Program-made: the position numbers and the translations under genes
The notes under the pieces: model-generated
The model's input: the letters and a program-made list of their open reading frames with translations, nothing else
Databases searched by the model: none
Told to the model about the DNA's origin: nothing
In this document: piece by piece, positions 23,387 to 34,850 of the stretch
How the letters are laid out: each line of letters begins with the position of its first letter
Numbering within the stretch: the stretch's first letter is position 1
Source: Phoma sp. XZ068
Lineage: Eukaryota; Ascomycota; Dothideomycetes; Pleosporales; Didymellaceae
NCBI GenBank assembly: GCA_004835665.1
Contig: RBKR01000020.1
Location: 744,001-808,000 of the forward strand
DNA: 64,000 nucleotides
Direction: 5' to 3'

Positions 23387-24151
23387 ATGAACCCCCGCAT
23401 CGAGGAAGTCAGCGAGTCTGACAGCGACCCCTCCGAGATGGATATTGACGACATGAACGAGCTGCTCGCGGCCCGAAAGGTGGACGAGATCATTACCGCG
23501 CGCAACGTCCCCGCATCCGCCCTCCACCAGGACCACCAGGAGATGCTGCAGCCGCAAGGGCCGAACGTAAAGACTTCCACGGACCGTGAGAAGTCGAAAC
23601 ACTACCAGTGCCTGTACCCCGTATACTTTGACAAATCGAGAACAAGGGCAGAGGGGCGACGTGTGGGACAAGAGCTGGCCGTGGAGAACCCATTGGCGCG
23701 AGAAATGGCCGATGCTGCAGCAAGCCTTGGACTGAGCACTGTCTTCGAACCTGACAAGACTCACCCCAAGGACTGGGCGAACCCTGGACGGGTACGCGTC
23801 TTGCTCAAGAAGGATGGCAAATTGACGGACCCAGATATCAACAACAAGCACCACCTCTACATCCTCATTGCACAGTACCTGAAGCAGCACCCCACGCAGA
23901 GGAACACACCGTTCAGACTGCCCATCCACGGTATGCCCATACCAAAGGAGATGCCAGAGCCTGCCGTTCCCAACGGTTGGAAGCTTAACAAGATCCTGCC
24001 ACTTCACTCGCCCGCTATCACCGGAGGTGGCGTGTCTGAGAACTTCCTGCAAGACATGATGGCTGAGATGCAAGGACAGATTGGAGGACCCGAGAGCGGC
24101 GCGAGCAGCGGCACCGAGAGCAAGAAAAAGAAGGACAAGAAGAAGAAATGA
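23387..24151 (+). CDS. sec65: Signal recognition particle subunit Sec65 (SRP19)
   Basis: Single exon, 254 aa. An acidic N-terminus is followed by the SRP19 fold at about residues 75-190: CLYPVYFDKSRTRAEGRRV, then NPLAREMADAAASLG and RVRVLLKK. The C-terminus ends in a run of lysines (KKKKDKKKK), normal for Sec65/SRP19 and used in RNA binding. By family it binds the tips of SRP RNA helices 6 and 8 and enables Srp54 recruitment; it acts in the cytosol and is assembled in the nucleolus. The minus strand is also open across most of this gene, but that frame lacks any domain. Confidence 0.93.
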   Translation: MNPRIEEVSESDSDPSEMDIDDMNELLAARKVDEIITARNVPASALHQDHQEMLQPQGPNVKTSTDREKSKHYQCLYPVYFDKSRTRAEGRRVGQELAVENPLAREMADAAASLGLSTVFEPDKTHPKDWANPGRVRVLLKKDGKLTDPDINNKHHLYILIAQYLKQHPTQRNTPFRLPIHGMPIPKEMPEPAVPNGWKLNKILPLHSPAITGGGVSENFLQDMMAEMQGQIGGPESGASSGTESKKKKDKKKK

Positions 24152-26449
24152 AGAACTGGGTGGTCCAACCTGAAGCAACACCAGCACACTGCCGACCAGC
24201 ACGATTGAGTCCTGTAGTCCTCAGGCCATGGTTTACCAGCCGAGCACACGACATAGTGCAATCTGAGGCTGAATTGGCATCTGTCAATACAGCATGTGGT
24301 ACGACAGTGCCCGCTATAAGAAGGGCGGCGGCACACAGAGATATACGATCCAAACTCAACGCAATACCCCGCCACACAATTCTTCAATCACTATTTCGAT
24401 CATTCATATAGTTCCCGTGACGCCTTTCATATCTTCAAGACACCTCTCGCTAATCTAAAGATCGCATCCTACAGCCCGCCACAAGGGCGCTCCTTCTACT
24501 ACGCAGCAGCGTATTCCGTATCGCACCTGCATCCCAGCAGCAGAACGATTGGTACCTCAGGGCGTTTGTTGTGGCGCCTGCATGACCTCTGTGTAAACAC
24601 CCTTCACCTAGACTTTTAGGGACTGGCAGGATCAGTGAAGGTTACATATGTCTCTGATGGCCAGCCTCAACTGGTTCCCAGCGCAGCGGTACGGCGTTAA
24701 ACGCGCCTGGTTGCCTGCAAGCCACCAACATCGACCATGCGCCGCAATTGCTTGCCACTGCAGAATGAAATACCACGTGGCACTAGCGTCTCATCCCGAA
24801 TCCCCGTCATTGCAAAATATGAAGAGCTGGGCCTACGGTTTATCTTCTTCGACATGGTAGAAGTCCCGGCCCGAGTATCACAGTCTACGGCCCCGTTTGC
24901 TGGCCGACTCGCCTTCAGAGACATACCCTGGGAACCCGCTAAGCGAGGATCTTCTCGTCAGTGAATCTCATTCGACCGTCACTTCTTCAAACACGACCCG
25001 TACTTTGCTCTGATTGACTGGTCACTTTTTCATGATCAATTTCGCCGCTACTGTGCCGCGGAGAACTCTACCCTTATGCACTGGGTAAGGGGGCTGCTTG
25101 CGCCTTCAGCAGGGTGCCCTTTGCTAAATTTTAACTCCAAATAATGCATGCCTTGGGTCGGAAAGGATAGAGCAATCCCTGCCAACACGAGCATGGGGCG
25201 GCGATGCGAAATCCCCTTTGGGGGCTGCGCATATCCGACAGTGGACCACGTCTCCGGGCCTTGATCTGGACGATGGCATCTCGGGCAGTCCGAAACGATG
25301 GTTCCAGCTGATCATAGTACTTTTCAAGCGGTGTACCTGCCAAGCACCCCGGGCGATAGGTGCATTCCGTCGGGTAACAGACGCACTCCAGAACGTACTA
25401 CAAGGTATCGACATGACAACAATATGCCGGCATTGATACCCATCCATAGGGATACATACTCGAAAGTATTCCGGCACCCTCGCTGGATTTATTTGCCTTT
25501 TTTGTGCATCACGCTCCGGTTTCAACTTTGCTTAAGCCTGCACACGAGATACCGAACAGAGGAGCGGCATGTGGACTTGCTAGCACAGCACTACTCTTTC
25601 AGGTTTCCACCGATCCACCAAGCTGCACGATCCTTACATGCTCACATCCGCCATACGCGAGCCCTGCGACATCATACTAGCGTCATGAATCACCTGAACG
25701 TGCCTCGGTTATGTACTCTTTGCAGCCTCATAGCCTGATATTGCAGAATAACGCTGCCCGGAAGACTTCCGCTTCGTGGTTTGCGAGCGTCGTGGCCTGA
25801 TACTGCACGTGCAGAATGCTGTGTAACCACGACTTACAAAACCTAGCCAACGGCCTCGACTCTGGTACTGCACGTCAGCAAACACCGCATTGTTACACAA
25901 CATTAGCAGCATGCGAACAGCACGTTCCAGAATCTTGCTAACCGAAATCGTACTGCATGGTGGAATCGGATCCGGATCGGCCGACCATTGTTAACGGGGA
26001 GTGACCCAACAAACCAAAACTGCCGCTTCACGTTACACAGCATGTGGGTATAGCCGAATGGACGGAAGCGTTAGGAATCATGGATTATATCATCGACTGG
26101 GATTAGAGACTAAGCTCGAGCGACGCGCTATCAACGGAAAGCATCAGAAGCCATCTTCGGCATGCCGATAAAGTAGGAAGGGAAAGAGTATGTAGTAAGA
26201 AGTGAAATCCCGTGAAATGCCTCACAATCGGCCCTTCTTCACCGTCATTGTCGTTATGGCTTGCATGCGCAATCCTTCGGTAGGATCAGCACCCCGACAC
26301 CTCCAATCCTACACCGGGAAAGAAAATGGTCAGGCTGCGTGTCGACCTTGCGTCCCGTTCCGTTTCTATTCTGCTCATGTCATGCATATCCTTACCGGGA
26401 CGTTTCTCCGGTTCCAGTGGAACAAGATTTCCTCCGCCGGGATGGCTTC
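24152..26449. other. Gene-poor stretch, 2.3 kb
   Basis: Largest gene-free interval of the window. Frames on both strands are short (largest about 146 codons at 25298-25738), without domains or plausible splice partners. I see no terminal repeats or transposase fragments. Confidence 0.5.
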
Positions 26450-27783
26450 TTAGACGGAAACACCAGCCTGCTGAGCAAAACCGAGACGGGGAGTGCCGGT
26501 GGAAACATCGTGGATGACGTACTTGCTCTTGAGGAAGATGTCGCCGAAGATGTTGAAGCCAATGCCCGCGTTGGTCTGGATACCACCGAAGCAGGTGCTG
26601 GATCCGGTGGTGAGAGGGGCGTAGTTGATGAACTTTCCGGGTACGGTCTGGGCAACGCCGCCGACGGTGATGGAGAAGTTGGGCAGAGTGGTGGAGCAGG
26701 GGAACACGTAACCACCCTGTGTGTTATCGACCTTGGCGCCGGTGACCTTGGACCAGTAGGCCTTAGCGATGGCGGCGTCGATGTAGATCAGAGTTGTGCC
26801 GGTATCGACGATGCCGGCAATGCTGGTCTTGACGGCTGCGGCAGAGCCGACCGAGTAGCCGGTTGCGGAGAAGCCCCAGAAGCCCTGGCTGGAGTCGACA
26901 TTGACGTAGGTGATGGCACCGGTGTACTTGGTGGAGTCGATGAATCCGAAGTCGTAGGTACCAGCAGCGTGGTACTTGAGGTTGACAGCGAAGAGCTGCT
27001 TAGCAAGCGAAGACTTGACAGAGTCGAAGAAAGTCTTCTGGGGGGTGGGGGAGACGGTGTTGATCGAGCTGAAAGCAAGACCGAGAAGACCGTCGGTGTC
27101 CTGGTCCTGTGAGAACTGGGCAGAGACCGATGTAGCGGCCTCGACAGCCTGGGAGGTGGCAGTCACACCAGCAACGGTGACCTTATCAGCGTAGACCTTG
27201 CCAGACGCACCGGAGCCGTCACCGTAGGAGATCTTCCATGAGTAGCCGCTCTTGAGCTTGGAGGCATCGACCTTATAGTAGTCGTGGCCAGCAAGCTGGG
27301 AGGAGGCCTGGAGGGAGGAGAAGACCCAGCTAAGTGATTGTTAGCATCAGTCCAAAGCTAAATCGTTACGGTTCTACTTACAGGTCGGCAGATCCAGTAT
27401 CAAAGTCAAGGTTGACAGTGGTGGTACCGATGGTGACAGGGCTGAGGTAGGACGAGTCGTAGTCGTCGCTGGGGTTGGCGGGCTCAGAGCCGTCAGCGGC
27501 AGCAGCAGCACTGACAGTCTTGCAAATGTTAGTATGAGCTCTTCTATTTTATTTGTCTTTAAGTGGTACATACGTTGGCACGTGCGTCGGCAGCAGTCTG
27601 GATGTGCTGAGGAACGGCCTTGCCGAACTTGCGCAGGGTCTTTGCAACCTGGCCAGGGCCGTTCTTCAGGTGGATGTTGTGCTTGACCTGCTGAACGGAG
27701 AAGGCATCGCGCTTCTGGACGGGTGTCGCAGCAACAGCGCTGGTCAGGGCAAGAGCCGCTGTGAGGAAGGTGAAGGAAGGCAT
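26450..27783 (-). CDS. Secreted pepsin-type aspartic endopeptidase
   Basis: Three exons, complement(join(26450..27329,27382..27518,27574..27783)), 408 aa. Residues 1-20 form a signal peptide (MPSFTFLTAALALTSAVAAT), followed by a propeptide with a possible dibasic site (KR, 24-25). The mature enzyme is of the aspergillopepsin/penicillopepsin type (peptidase A1). The first catalytic aspartate is Asp110 in DFDTGSADLWV, rebuilt across the second splice; the second is Asp291 in VDTGTT. The flap region is SYGDGSGASG, and one disulfide is expected between CSTTLPNFS and SSTCFGG. It acts outside the cell at acid pH as a general protease. It stands between two gene-poor intervals. Confidence 0.93.
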
Positions 27784-29646
27784 GTTCGATAACCGGTGAA
27801 GAAACAGGGTAGATCTAGAGCGAAGGAATGGTAGATCGAAGTGATGCCGATGAAGCCTGCTGGAGGATGAGTTCCAAGACGTGGATTCTGACTTGGCTTT
27901 ATAACAAGCATTGCCGTGGTCGTGGCATGCAGTGATGCGGTCCCTATACGCACAAGCCTCATCGTCACCGCACACGATACGCCAACACCAGGTGGGGCGA
28001 TACACCTTCGCAATTAAATTAAGCAACCACTCCCAGCTTGGCAGGTACCTTGGTATCTGGGGGTTGAATGATCGACGGGTCGATATAACCTTCTGTTCTA
28101 GGTCGCGCTCCGGACGAGAACAGAAGCCCAATAGTAGCACATGATGTTAGAACTTGATTACTACCCTTGAATTACGGCCTTGCGACAGATGTTGATGGTG
28201 TTGCGCGACTGTAGGCCCGAAGACAATCAGTTACATTCCTAAATAGGCGCTGGCTGCTGGACAAATGGGTAGTCGCGACGATCCTCGCGAATGGCGTAGT
28301 CGGTAGTGTCCGGCTAATACTTCTCTGTACTGGAACGTACAAACCGGGACGGGAAGGTGTCGAGCTTATCACCCTTCGATTGGTGCGTTGGTAGATGAAA
28401 AGGCGCCTGGACATAGTCGTGGTATGATGGAAGAGGCCACATCCGCCATGGTGTTGCAGGAGATAAGCCACGCCAACCAGTCAAGCATCAAATATCGACG
28501 AGTGAAGCCTTGCCCCTTCACACCTGGCACGGTGCACCTCGGCATCCAACAGCCACAGCCGCTGGGGACCAGGATGGATCGACGTTGAAACCGCACATGT
28601 GCGGAGATGACAGTGGAGTTGACGAAGCCTCTCTGTTTCATTTCGTTTCGACACGGCCCGCGCGGCCTTCTGTGGAGCTGGCTGCAAGCATTGTGTTATG
28701 CATATCGTTCAATTGCGACGCAAGAGACGGCATTGACTGTGATGATTACGATGCGCATTGCGAACTGACCTGAAGCCATAGCCCGGTGCGTGCTAGGCTG
28801 CTTCAACATGAGTGGTTACGCGCCGTGATAGATCCTGGTCCTTAAGACAGCGCGTACTATGTCACACCGTGACAGCGGGCGTAGCTGTTTCAGGGAGGTG
28901 GCAAAGGTGGCAGAAGCATTGTTTCTCGTCTACACGGTTGACGAGGTCATGGGAGTCGAGATGTCGAGATCGCCTCACCAAGCTAGAGTGCAGCAATTAG
29001 CCAAGCGGGTCCATGGTATCCACACCAAGCCAATCACATCAAGCAAAAGGGTTCAAAAGCACGGTCGTGCGTTCAACGTTCGGCCACACAGATGCCGTCG
29101 ATTCGACGGTACTTCTAACCTGCCTCTTCTGGTCGTGGCTTCCATGCAGCCCCAACTTCAGCCCTGTCTTCTGTCCCAAGCTCCGGACTTCTGCACCGGC
29201 GCGCATTCTCAAAGAGGAGGGTATCAAGCAATGGCGTCAAGCTTTCTCGAGGCTTGGCTTGGATCGCATTGCAGTCAATGTCACTGACGTTATGGAGGTG
29301 GTCAAGCAATGTCGTGCTTATCTTTGAAAGCTTCGCGACTCTTGCCGGACTTTGAGAAGATCACCTTCCTTTCGCGGTACCGAGCCAAGCTTACCTTCTC
29401 AACGTTCAGGTGTAAGGGTGCCTAGCCCTGGAGCTACACGAGGATTTGCATATCAAATCTAGCTGGGTTGGCCGACGGCCAATCGAGCTGATTAACATTG
29501 GAGAATGATGTGCGCGCTACACTTTATGCATGATTCAGGTCTATCACTGCCAGACGCGGCCGACAAAAACCCTCGTCTTTGGGTATTCCGTTCTTCCTTT
29601 TTCTAGTCCCTAACGCCATCTGATCAACGCTGAGGGGATGTGCAAG
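27784..29646. other. Gene-poor stretch, 1.9 kb
   Basis: Promoter of the protease at its left end. Plus-strand frames at 28859-29287 and 29013-29327 are longest but show no domain and no splice partners. Confidence 0.5.
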
Positions 29647-31875
29647 CTACTCGGCAGTATCCGCACTCCCCTTCACTGCGCCCTCTAGCTGCTTGAGTGC
29701 GCTGCGATAAGCCTTCTTTTTCCCGTCGCCCGTAACATCCTTCTCCTTCCAGTCCATGCGAATGACTTTCTTGTCTCCCCTCTTTATGTTCTCACCTGCA
29801 GCAACCTGCTTCCAAAACCACGCAGCCTCGGTCTTGGAGAAGAGCGTCAGAGCCTGACCAGACTTGTTCGCTCGTGCTGTTCGCCCCACACGATGCACGT
29901 AACTTGTGATGCTTGTCGGCATATCGTAGTTGATGACATGCGTAATGCTGGGAATATCGAGTCCTCGCGATGCTGCATCGGATGCTATAAGTATTTTGAC
30001 ATCGCCGGTGTTGAATGATTTCAACAGCCTGCGAGCAGCATCAGCTGTGGATGCACGCGTCATAGTCTTCATGTACTTCCTGAACGATGGCTCGAGCTCT
30101 GAGAGTAGATGTGATAGACGGGACGCGCTCTCGGTACTCTTCGTGAAGATCAACACTCGGCTGTTGTGACTTGCGATCGACACATGCCCCTCTCCCGCGG
30201 ATTCGTCTTCTGAAGACGAATCGGAACCAGAGGAGTCAGAATCTGGGGAATCCTGGTTCGCGGAGGACTTGATCCCAGTAAACACGTAGTTTAGAAGGGC
30301 ATGCAACAGGTGCAGAGGCTTGTTCGCACCGTCATTGACAGGGGCTGCGTATTCGTCGAGGGTCGAAGGAAGCTCAAATACGTTCTCTTCGCTCTGTAGC
30401 GGCTGATCTTCTGTGCTCTCGTCCTGCACGACTACAAGCTTTGGGCGTCTAAGCTTCAATGTTCCAAGCTTGGTTAGGTCTTTCTCCATCGTGGCACTTA
30501 AGACGATCTTGGTTAGCTGCCTGCGAGTGGGCAGGGCGACAGACCATAGGGAACCGTTCTCGCGCTCCCTGAGACGTTCTTGGGCACTCATGAACTCGGG
30601 CGATGTGTCGCTATGCAATGCGTTCATCAAAACGCTAGCCCAGCCTTGAAAGTTCTGGTTCAGCAGTTGGTCCGCTTCGTCGATGACGAGCCAGCGCACA
30701 GATTTCAGAAGGAAGCCAGTGGTGTGTTCGATGTGCTCCACCAGTCGCCCCGGAGTACAGATGAGTATGTCTACGCCTGAGTCGTAGCGAGGGATATGAT
30801 CCTGAGGCATGCTCATCAAATCCTCTAGCATGCCGCTCTTCTCAACAAAGCCCGTTGCTAGTTGCTGGGACGCCTGTGCATGGAGCTGCTTGGCCTTTCC
30901 TGGGTTGTATTGCGCTCGCAGTTTGACGAGTTCTTTCTGCTCCGTCGCCAAGGGTACGCTGCCCAACGCTGTGCCAACTTTAATCTTTGTCCCGGCACAT
31001 AGCTCTTCGGCGACCTGCAGAGCTTGATTGACAAGCTGTCGACTAGGAACTACAATCACTGCAGATAACATTGGAGCTGCCTGGTCCTTTAGCGCTTCAA
31101 TTATTGGCAGAAGATACGCCATAGTCTTTCCTGATCCCGTCTTCGCAGAGACGCAAATGTCGCCCAAGTGTTGCTCGAAACCATTATGCAACATGGGCAG
31201 CAAAGCAGTCTGAACGGCAAGGGCATCCTTGAAACCCAGCTTATGCAGCCTCTTAACATAGTATGGCTGTGTTCCGAGTTCTTCAAATGGTGTTGTCTTT
31301 GCGGCTTCGACAGTGATGGGCTGGGCAAGCCATGAGGGCAGAGTCGAGAAGGTCGGGGCAAATTCGGGCTCTGGTACGGGTGCAGGCTGTGGCATAGGCT
31401 GGAGGTCTTCATCGTTTGATCAGCACTCGTCCTATACAAGGCCAATCCAGTTTTGCTTACCGTGAAGCTCCTCCTCCGGCTGTTGAGCTTGGTCTTCCGT
31501 GCCCTCCTGGTCCTTCTTTACTTCCGCTAACCTTGACGCCTTCTCAAATTTCGAGAGCACAGCCTTGTGCTTCTTCGAAACCTCTTCATTTTGCTCGTTT
31601 TGCTCATTCTGCTCTTCAATCGCTGCGCTCTTCCGCTTCTTAGACTTCTTGCTCGACTTCGGTGTTTCCGCAGCTACATCTTCCATGACGACGTCTTCCT
31701 GAGCTTCTGCTGGTATCACGACTGCCTCCGCGGCGGTCGTCCGCTTAGACTTCTTCTCTTTCTTGGGCGGCGCAGCTTCAGGCGAGACGGCCACTGGTGA
31801 AGGCGCGGGCGGTGCCGACTGTTTCTGGGTCGCCGTTGTGGGTGGCGCAAAGCGCTTGAAAAGGGGAGCCGGCAT
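29647..31875 (-). CDS. dbp6: DEAD-box RNA helicase Dbp6 (DDX51 family)
   Basis: Two exons, complement(join(29647..31406,31461..31875)), 724 aa. The first 140 residues are charged, Lys/Glu-rich, with nuclear-type signals (KKSKKRK). Helicase motifs follow: motif I AKTGSGKT (226-233), VVPSRQL, CTPGRL, DEAD as VIDEAD (381-384), SAT (442-444), and in domain 2 IASDAASRGLDIP and YVHRVGRTARA. The acidic Ser/Asp insert before domain 2 and the SWLAQPITVE lead-in fit the Dbp6/DDX51 branch. By family it acts in the nucleolus early in 60S ribosomal subunit assembly. The start at 31875 (MPAPLFKRF) is preferred; the frame is open upstream with a further ATG-like start at 32082, which would run into the divergent promoter. 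Confidence 0.92.
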
Positions 31876-32133
31876 TTTGCAGGCTGAAGGTATTCGGTGG
31901 TCTGCGATTTCCAGCTCGTTGCTGAAATTCTGGGCCAAGACAAAAAGATCGCGGAGGTTGCAGCGCCAAACGCCGATCACCAATGACGCGCTTGCACATG
32001 CTCTCGCGAACGCGACAGCTTCTGGGGTGATTCGACACCTCGACGCTAATTTATCGAACAAATACCATTGCGAGCTGGGCATGTCTGCGCCATCTGGCTC
32101 TTGTAAAGGGATTCGTCCTCACACGTCGCCAAC
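31876..32133. promoter_or_regulatory. Divergent promoter DBP6 / GPI3
   Basis: Only 258 bp separate the two start codons, so both promoters overlap here. No canonical TATA box was identified. Confidence 0.6.
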
Positions 32134-33854
32134 ATGCCGTACAACATCGCGTAGGTCCTGCCAACTGGCCGCTGAAGCAGCTTGCTAACAAGCAACAGTA
32201 TGGTCAGCGACAACTTCTACCCTCAGCCTGGTATGAGATATGTCTGGAGCTCTTGAACTGTCTTCTCATGAAACGTAGGAGGTGTAGAGAGTCACATGTA
32301 CCAACTATCCACCGTGAGGATCCTGCATTTCTCTCACTACCCCTCGGCTCACCATGCCCAGAAACTCATCGATCGTGGTCATAAAGTCATAGTCATTACC
32401 CACGCGTATGCCGGCCGAACAGGTGTCCGATACCTCACCAACGGCCTCAAGGTCTACTACGTGCCCTTCTTCATCATCTACCGCGAGACCGCCTTCCCGA
32501 CCGTCTTCTCCTTCTTCCCCACGTTTCGCAATATCGTGATACGCGAGCGAATCGAGATTGTCCACGGCCATGCTAGTCTCAGCAGCCTGTGCCATGAAGC
32601 TATTCTACATGCCCGCACTATGGGGTTGAGGACCGTCTTTACCGACCACAGTCTCTTTGGCTTTGCTGACGCAGGCACTATTCTTACGAACAAGCTCTTA
32701 AAGTTCACATTGAGTGACGTGGACCATGTTATAGGCGTTAGTCATACGTGGTATGCCAACATGACCAGTCAAACTAGTGGCTTGTACTGATATTCGGCAG
32801 CAAAGAGAACACCGTCCTCAGAGCGTCCCTAGATCCATCTATGGTCTCAGTCATACCGAACGCGGTTGTCGCAGAAAACTTCCGTCCGCTTGCACAAGAC
32901 TCTCACGATTCGAAGCATCGAGCTATACCCGGCCCTCGACAGACTCTTGGGCCTGATGATATCATTACTATAGTCGTCATTTCTCGACTGTATTACAACA
33001 AGGGCACCGACCTCCTTGTAGCATCCATACCTCGCATTATCGCGGCGAATCCTAATGTCCGTTTCATCATCGCTGGCAACGGGCCTAAGGCCATCGATCT
33101 TGAGCAGATGATTGAAAGAAACGTACTGCAAGAGAAAGTTCTCATGATGGGTCCAGTTCGTCATGAAGAAGTACGGGATGTTATGGTCAAGGGTCACATA
33201 TACCTCCACCCGTCGCTTATGGAGGCATTCGGCACAGTTATCGTCGAAGCCGCATCTTGTGGTCTGTACGTAGTGTGTACTCGAGTTGGTGGTATCCCTG
33301 AAGTGCTCCCTACTCACATGACGGAATTTGCAGCACCTGAAGAAGACGAAATTGTTGCTGCGACGGGACGCGCAATTGCGAAACTTCGTCAAGGAAAAGT
33401 TAGAACAGACTTGTTTCACAACCAGGTGAAGCAGATGTATTCATGGACAGACGTTGCACAACGAACTGAGAGAGTATACGACGGCATCAGCGGTGTAATA
33501 CGGCACGACGAATTCTATCAAGGTGCAGGAGCCGCCGGAGTATGGAGTGCGACACGAGGACGATCTGGTGTGCAGAGCTTCGCGCTCATTGAGCGTTTGA
33601 AGAGGTACTATGGCTGCGGCATCTGGGCTGGCAAGCTCTTTTGCCTTTGCGTCATTGTCGATTATCTACTTTATGTTCTCCTAGAGCTTTTCGCACCAAG
33701 GTCTAGGATTGATATCTGCAAAGACTGGCCAAAGAAGGTGCCCAAGGAGACGAAAGAGAAAGAACTTGATACGACTAGAGAGAATAGCAGCCTCACGAGG
33801 AAGAAGAGTAGCCGGTACCGTCGCGAGAAGAGAGATGAGCGAGAAGACATCTGA
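32134..33854 (+). CDS. gpi3: GPI-GlcNAc transferase catalytic subunit Gpi3 (PIG-A)
   Basis: Five exons, join(32134..32150,32199..32230,32279..32313,32362..32750,32801..33854), 508 aa. The first three exons are only 17, 32 and 35 nt and together encode MPYNIAMVSDNFYPQPGGVE plus SHMYQLST, the standard N-terminus of PIG-A. Intron 32314-32361 (48 nt) has no stop in frame and is easily read through. The protein is a GT4-family glycosyltransferase; EAFGTVIVE carries the E-x7-E pair (Glu299, Glu307), with HAYAGRTGVRYLT and SKENTVLRAS-like blocks. One membrane segment lies near the C-terminus (about 33620-33700), followed by a charged cytosolic tail. By family it transfers GlcNAc from UDP-GlcNAc to phosphatidylinositol at the ER, the first step of GPI-anchor synthesis. 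Confidence 0.93.
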
Positions 33855-34074
33855 CGGGCACCTATCACCAGCAATGAACAACGAGATGCACCATGACAAT
33901 GGAGAACAGTTCTTTATTGTGACTTCGACTACCGTTGAAGTATGGGTATAGCGCAAAACTATCTACACCAAGCATGCGCCGAATTAGGAAAATCAGGACC
34001 ACCTACGCCTCCAACTCCAGAAAATGCTCTGTACAAACTATCAAGCCACCACAGCGCGCTTAAACCATCACCGT

Positions 34075-34850
34075 TTATGCGTAGAACCAGTACTCAGCAG
34101 CGTAGTCGACACTGAAACTGCCTTGGACGCCCTCGCATGTCTTAGGTGCGACACCTCCAGCAGTGTTTATCCGGTAGACCTCCTGGAAGTCGCCATCAAG
34201 GTGGACAAGCTTCAACCACGGGACGCTACCAAGACCGTTGGGCCCAGGGCTAGCATCCTTGGGCGCAGGCGTCTTCGAAGTGGCATTGACAAGGACAGAG
34301 CCAAAGTTGACTTTGTCGGTCTGCAGCTTGAAAAATGGAATACCCTTTTCGGTGAACTCGTGGTGGCCAGACAGTCTGCCCTCAGCGAGCTTGTTCTTGG
34401 GGATGGCGTAGCCAAGGGCGATCCTGGTGACTGATGCAAGCACAGCAGGGGCGCGGACACCATCGCAAGTCGCGTTGAAGAGCGAGGCTACTGCGCCGAT
34501 TGCCTTTGGTGCATCGGTCGCGGCGGCGGTTGCGCATGTGTAGTTCTGTACACCGCGACCGACGGCGATGTGGGCGAGCTTGAGGCCGGCGCCAACAGCT
34601 GGGAGGCCTGATGCCTCTGGGTTGTGTTAGACAGGTTTCAATAGAAGAGTAAGCAGGCGAGCTTACCTGCAGGAAGAGCAGCGTTCGACAGATCGCATGT
34701 GGCACTGGATCGATCCATCTGATCAATCATACGAGGAGAGATTGCATTTCTCGGGATGAGCGCTATGGACTCGATAGTGTTCGTAGGTGCCGCGAAGATA
34801 GTGGCAGGCGCAAGGGCCAGGACGAGCGAGAGCACGTTTGTGAAGATCAT
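34075..34850 (-). CDS. Secreted DUF3455 protein
   Basis: Two exons, complement(join(34075..34616,34667..34850)), 241 aa. The ATG at 34850 gives a clear signal peptide (MIFTNVLSLVLALAPATIFA, cut near residue 20); frames starting upstream would bury it. The body has the DUF3455 pattern: GLPAVGAGLKLAHIAVGRGVQNYTC, ATDAPKAIGAVASLFNATC, FTEKGIPFFKL, VPWLKLVHLDGDFQEVYRINTAGG and a C-terminal YAAEYWFY. The family is common in fungi and some bacteria and has no firmly assigned activity, though members are sometimes annotated as malate-dehydrogenase-like without good support. Extracellular or cell-wall location is inferred from the signal peptide. Confidence 0.85.

Noticed and set aside
23285..24202. 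305-aa minus-strand ORF
   Set aside because: Antisense to sec65, whose protein has a clear SRP19 fold; the antisense product is Leu/Val-rich without motifs.
26261..27112. 283-aa plus-strand ORF
   Set aside because: Antisense to the pepsin-type protease; Gly/Asp/Val-rich shadow of biased codons.
28859..29327. Two overlapping plus-strand ORFs of 142 and 104 codons
   Set aside because: The end of one looks mildly protein-like, but no family or splice structure could be supported.
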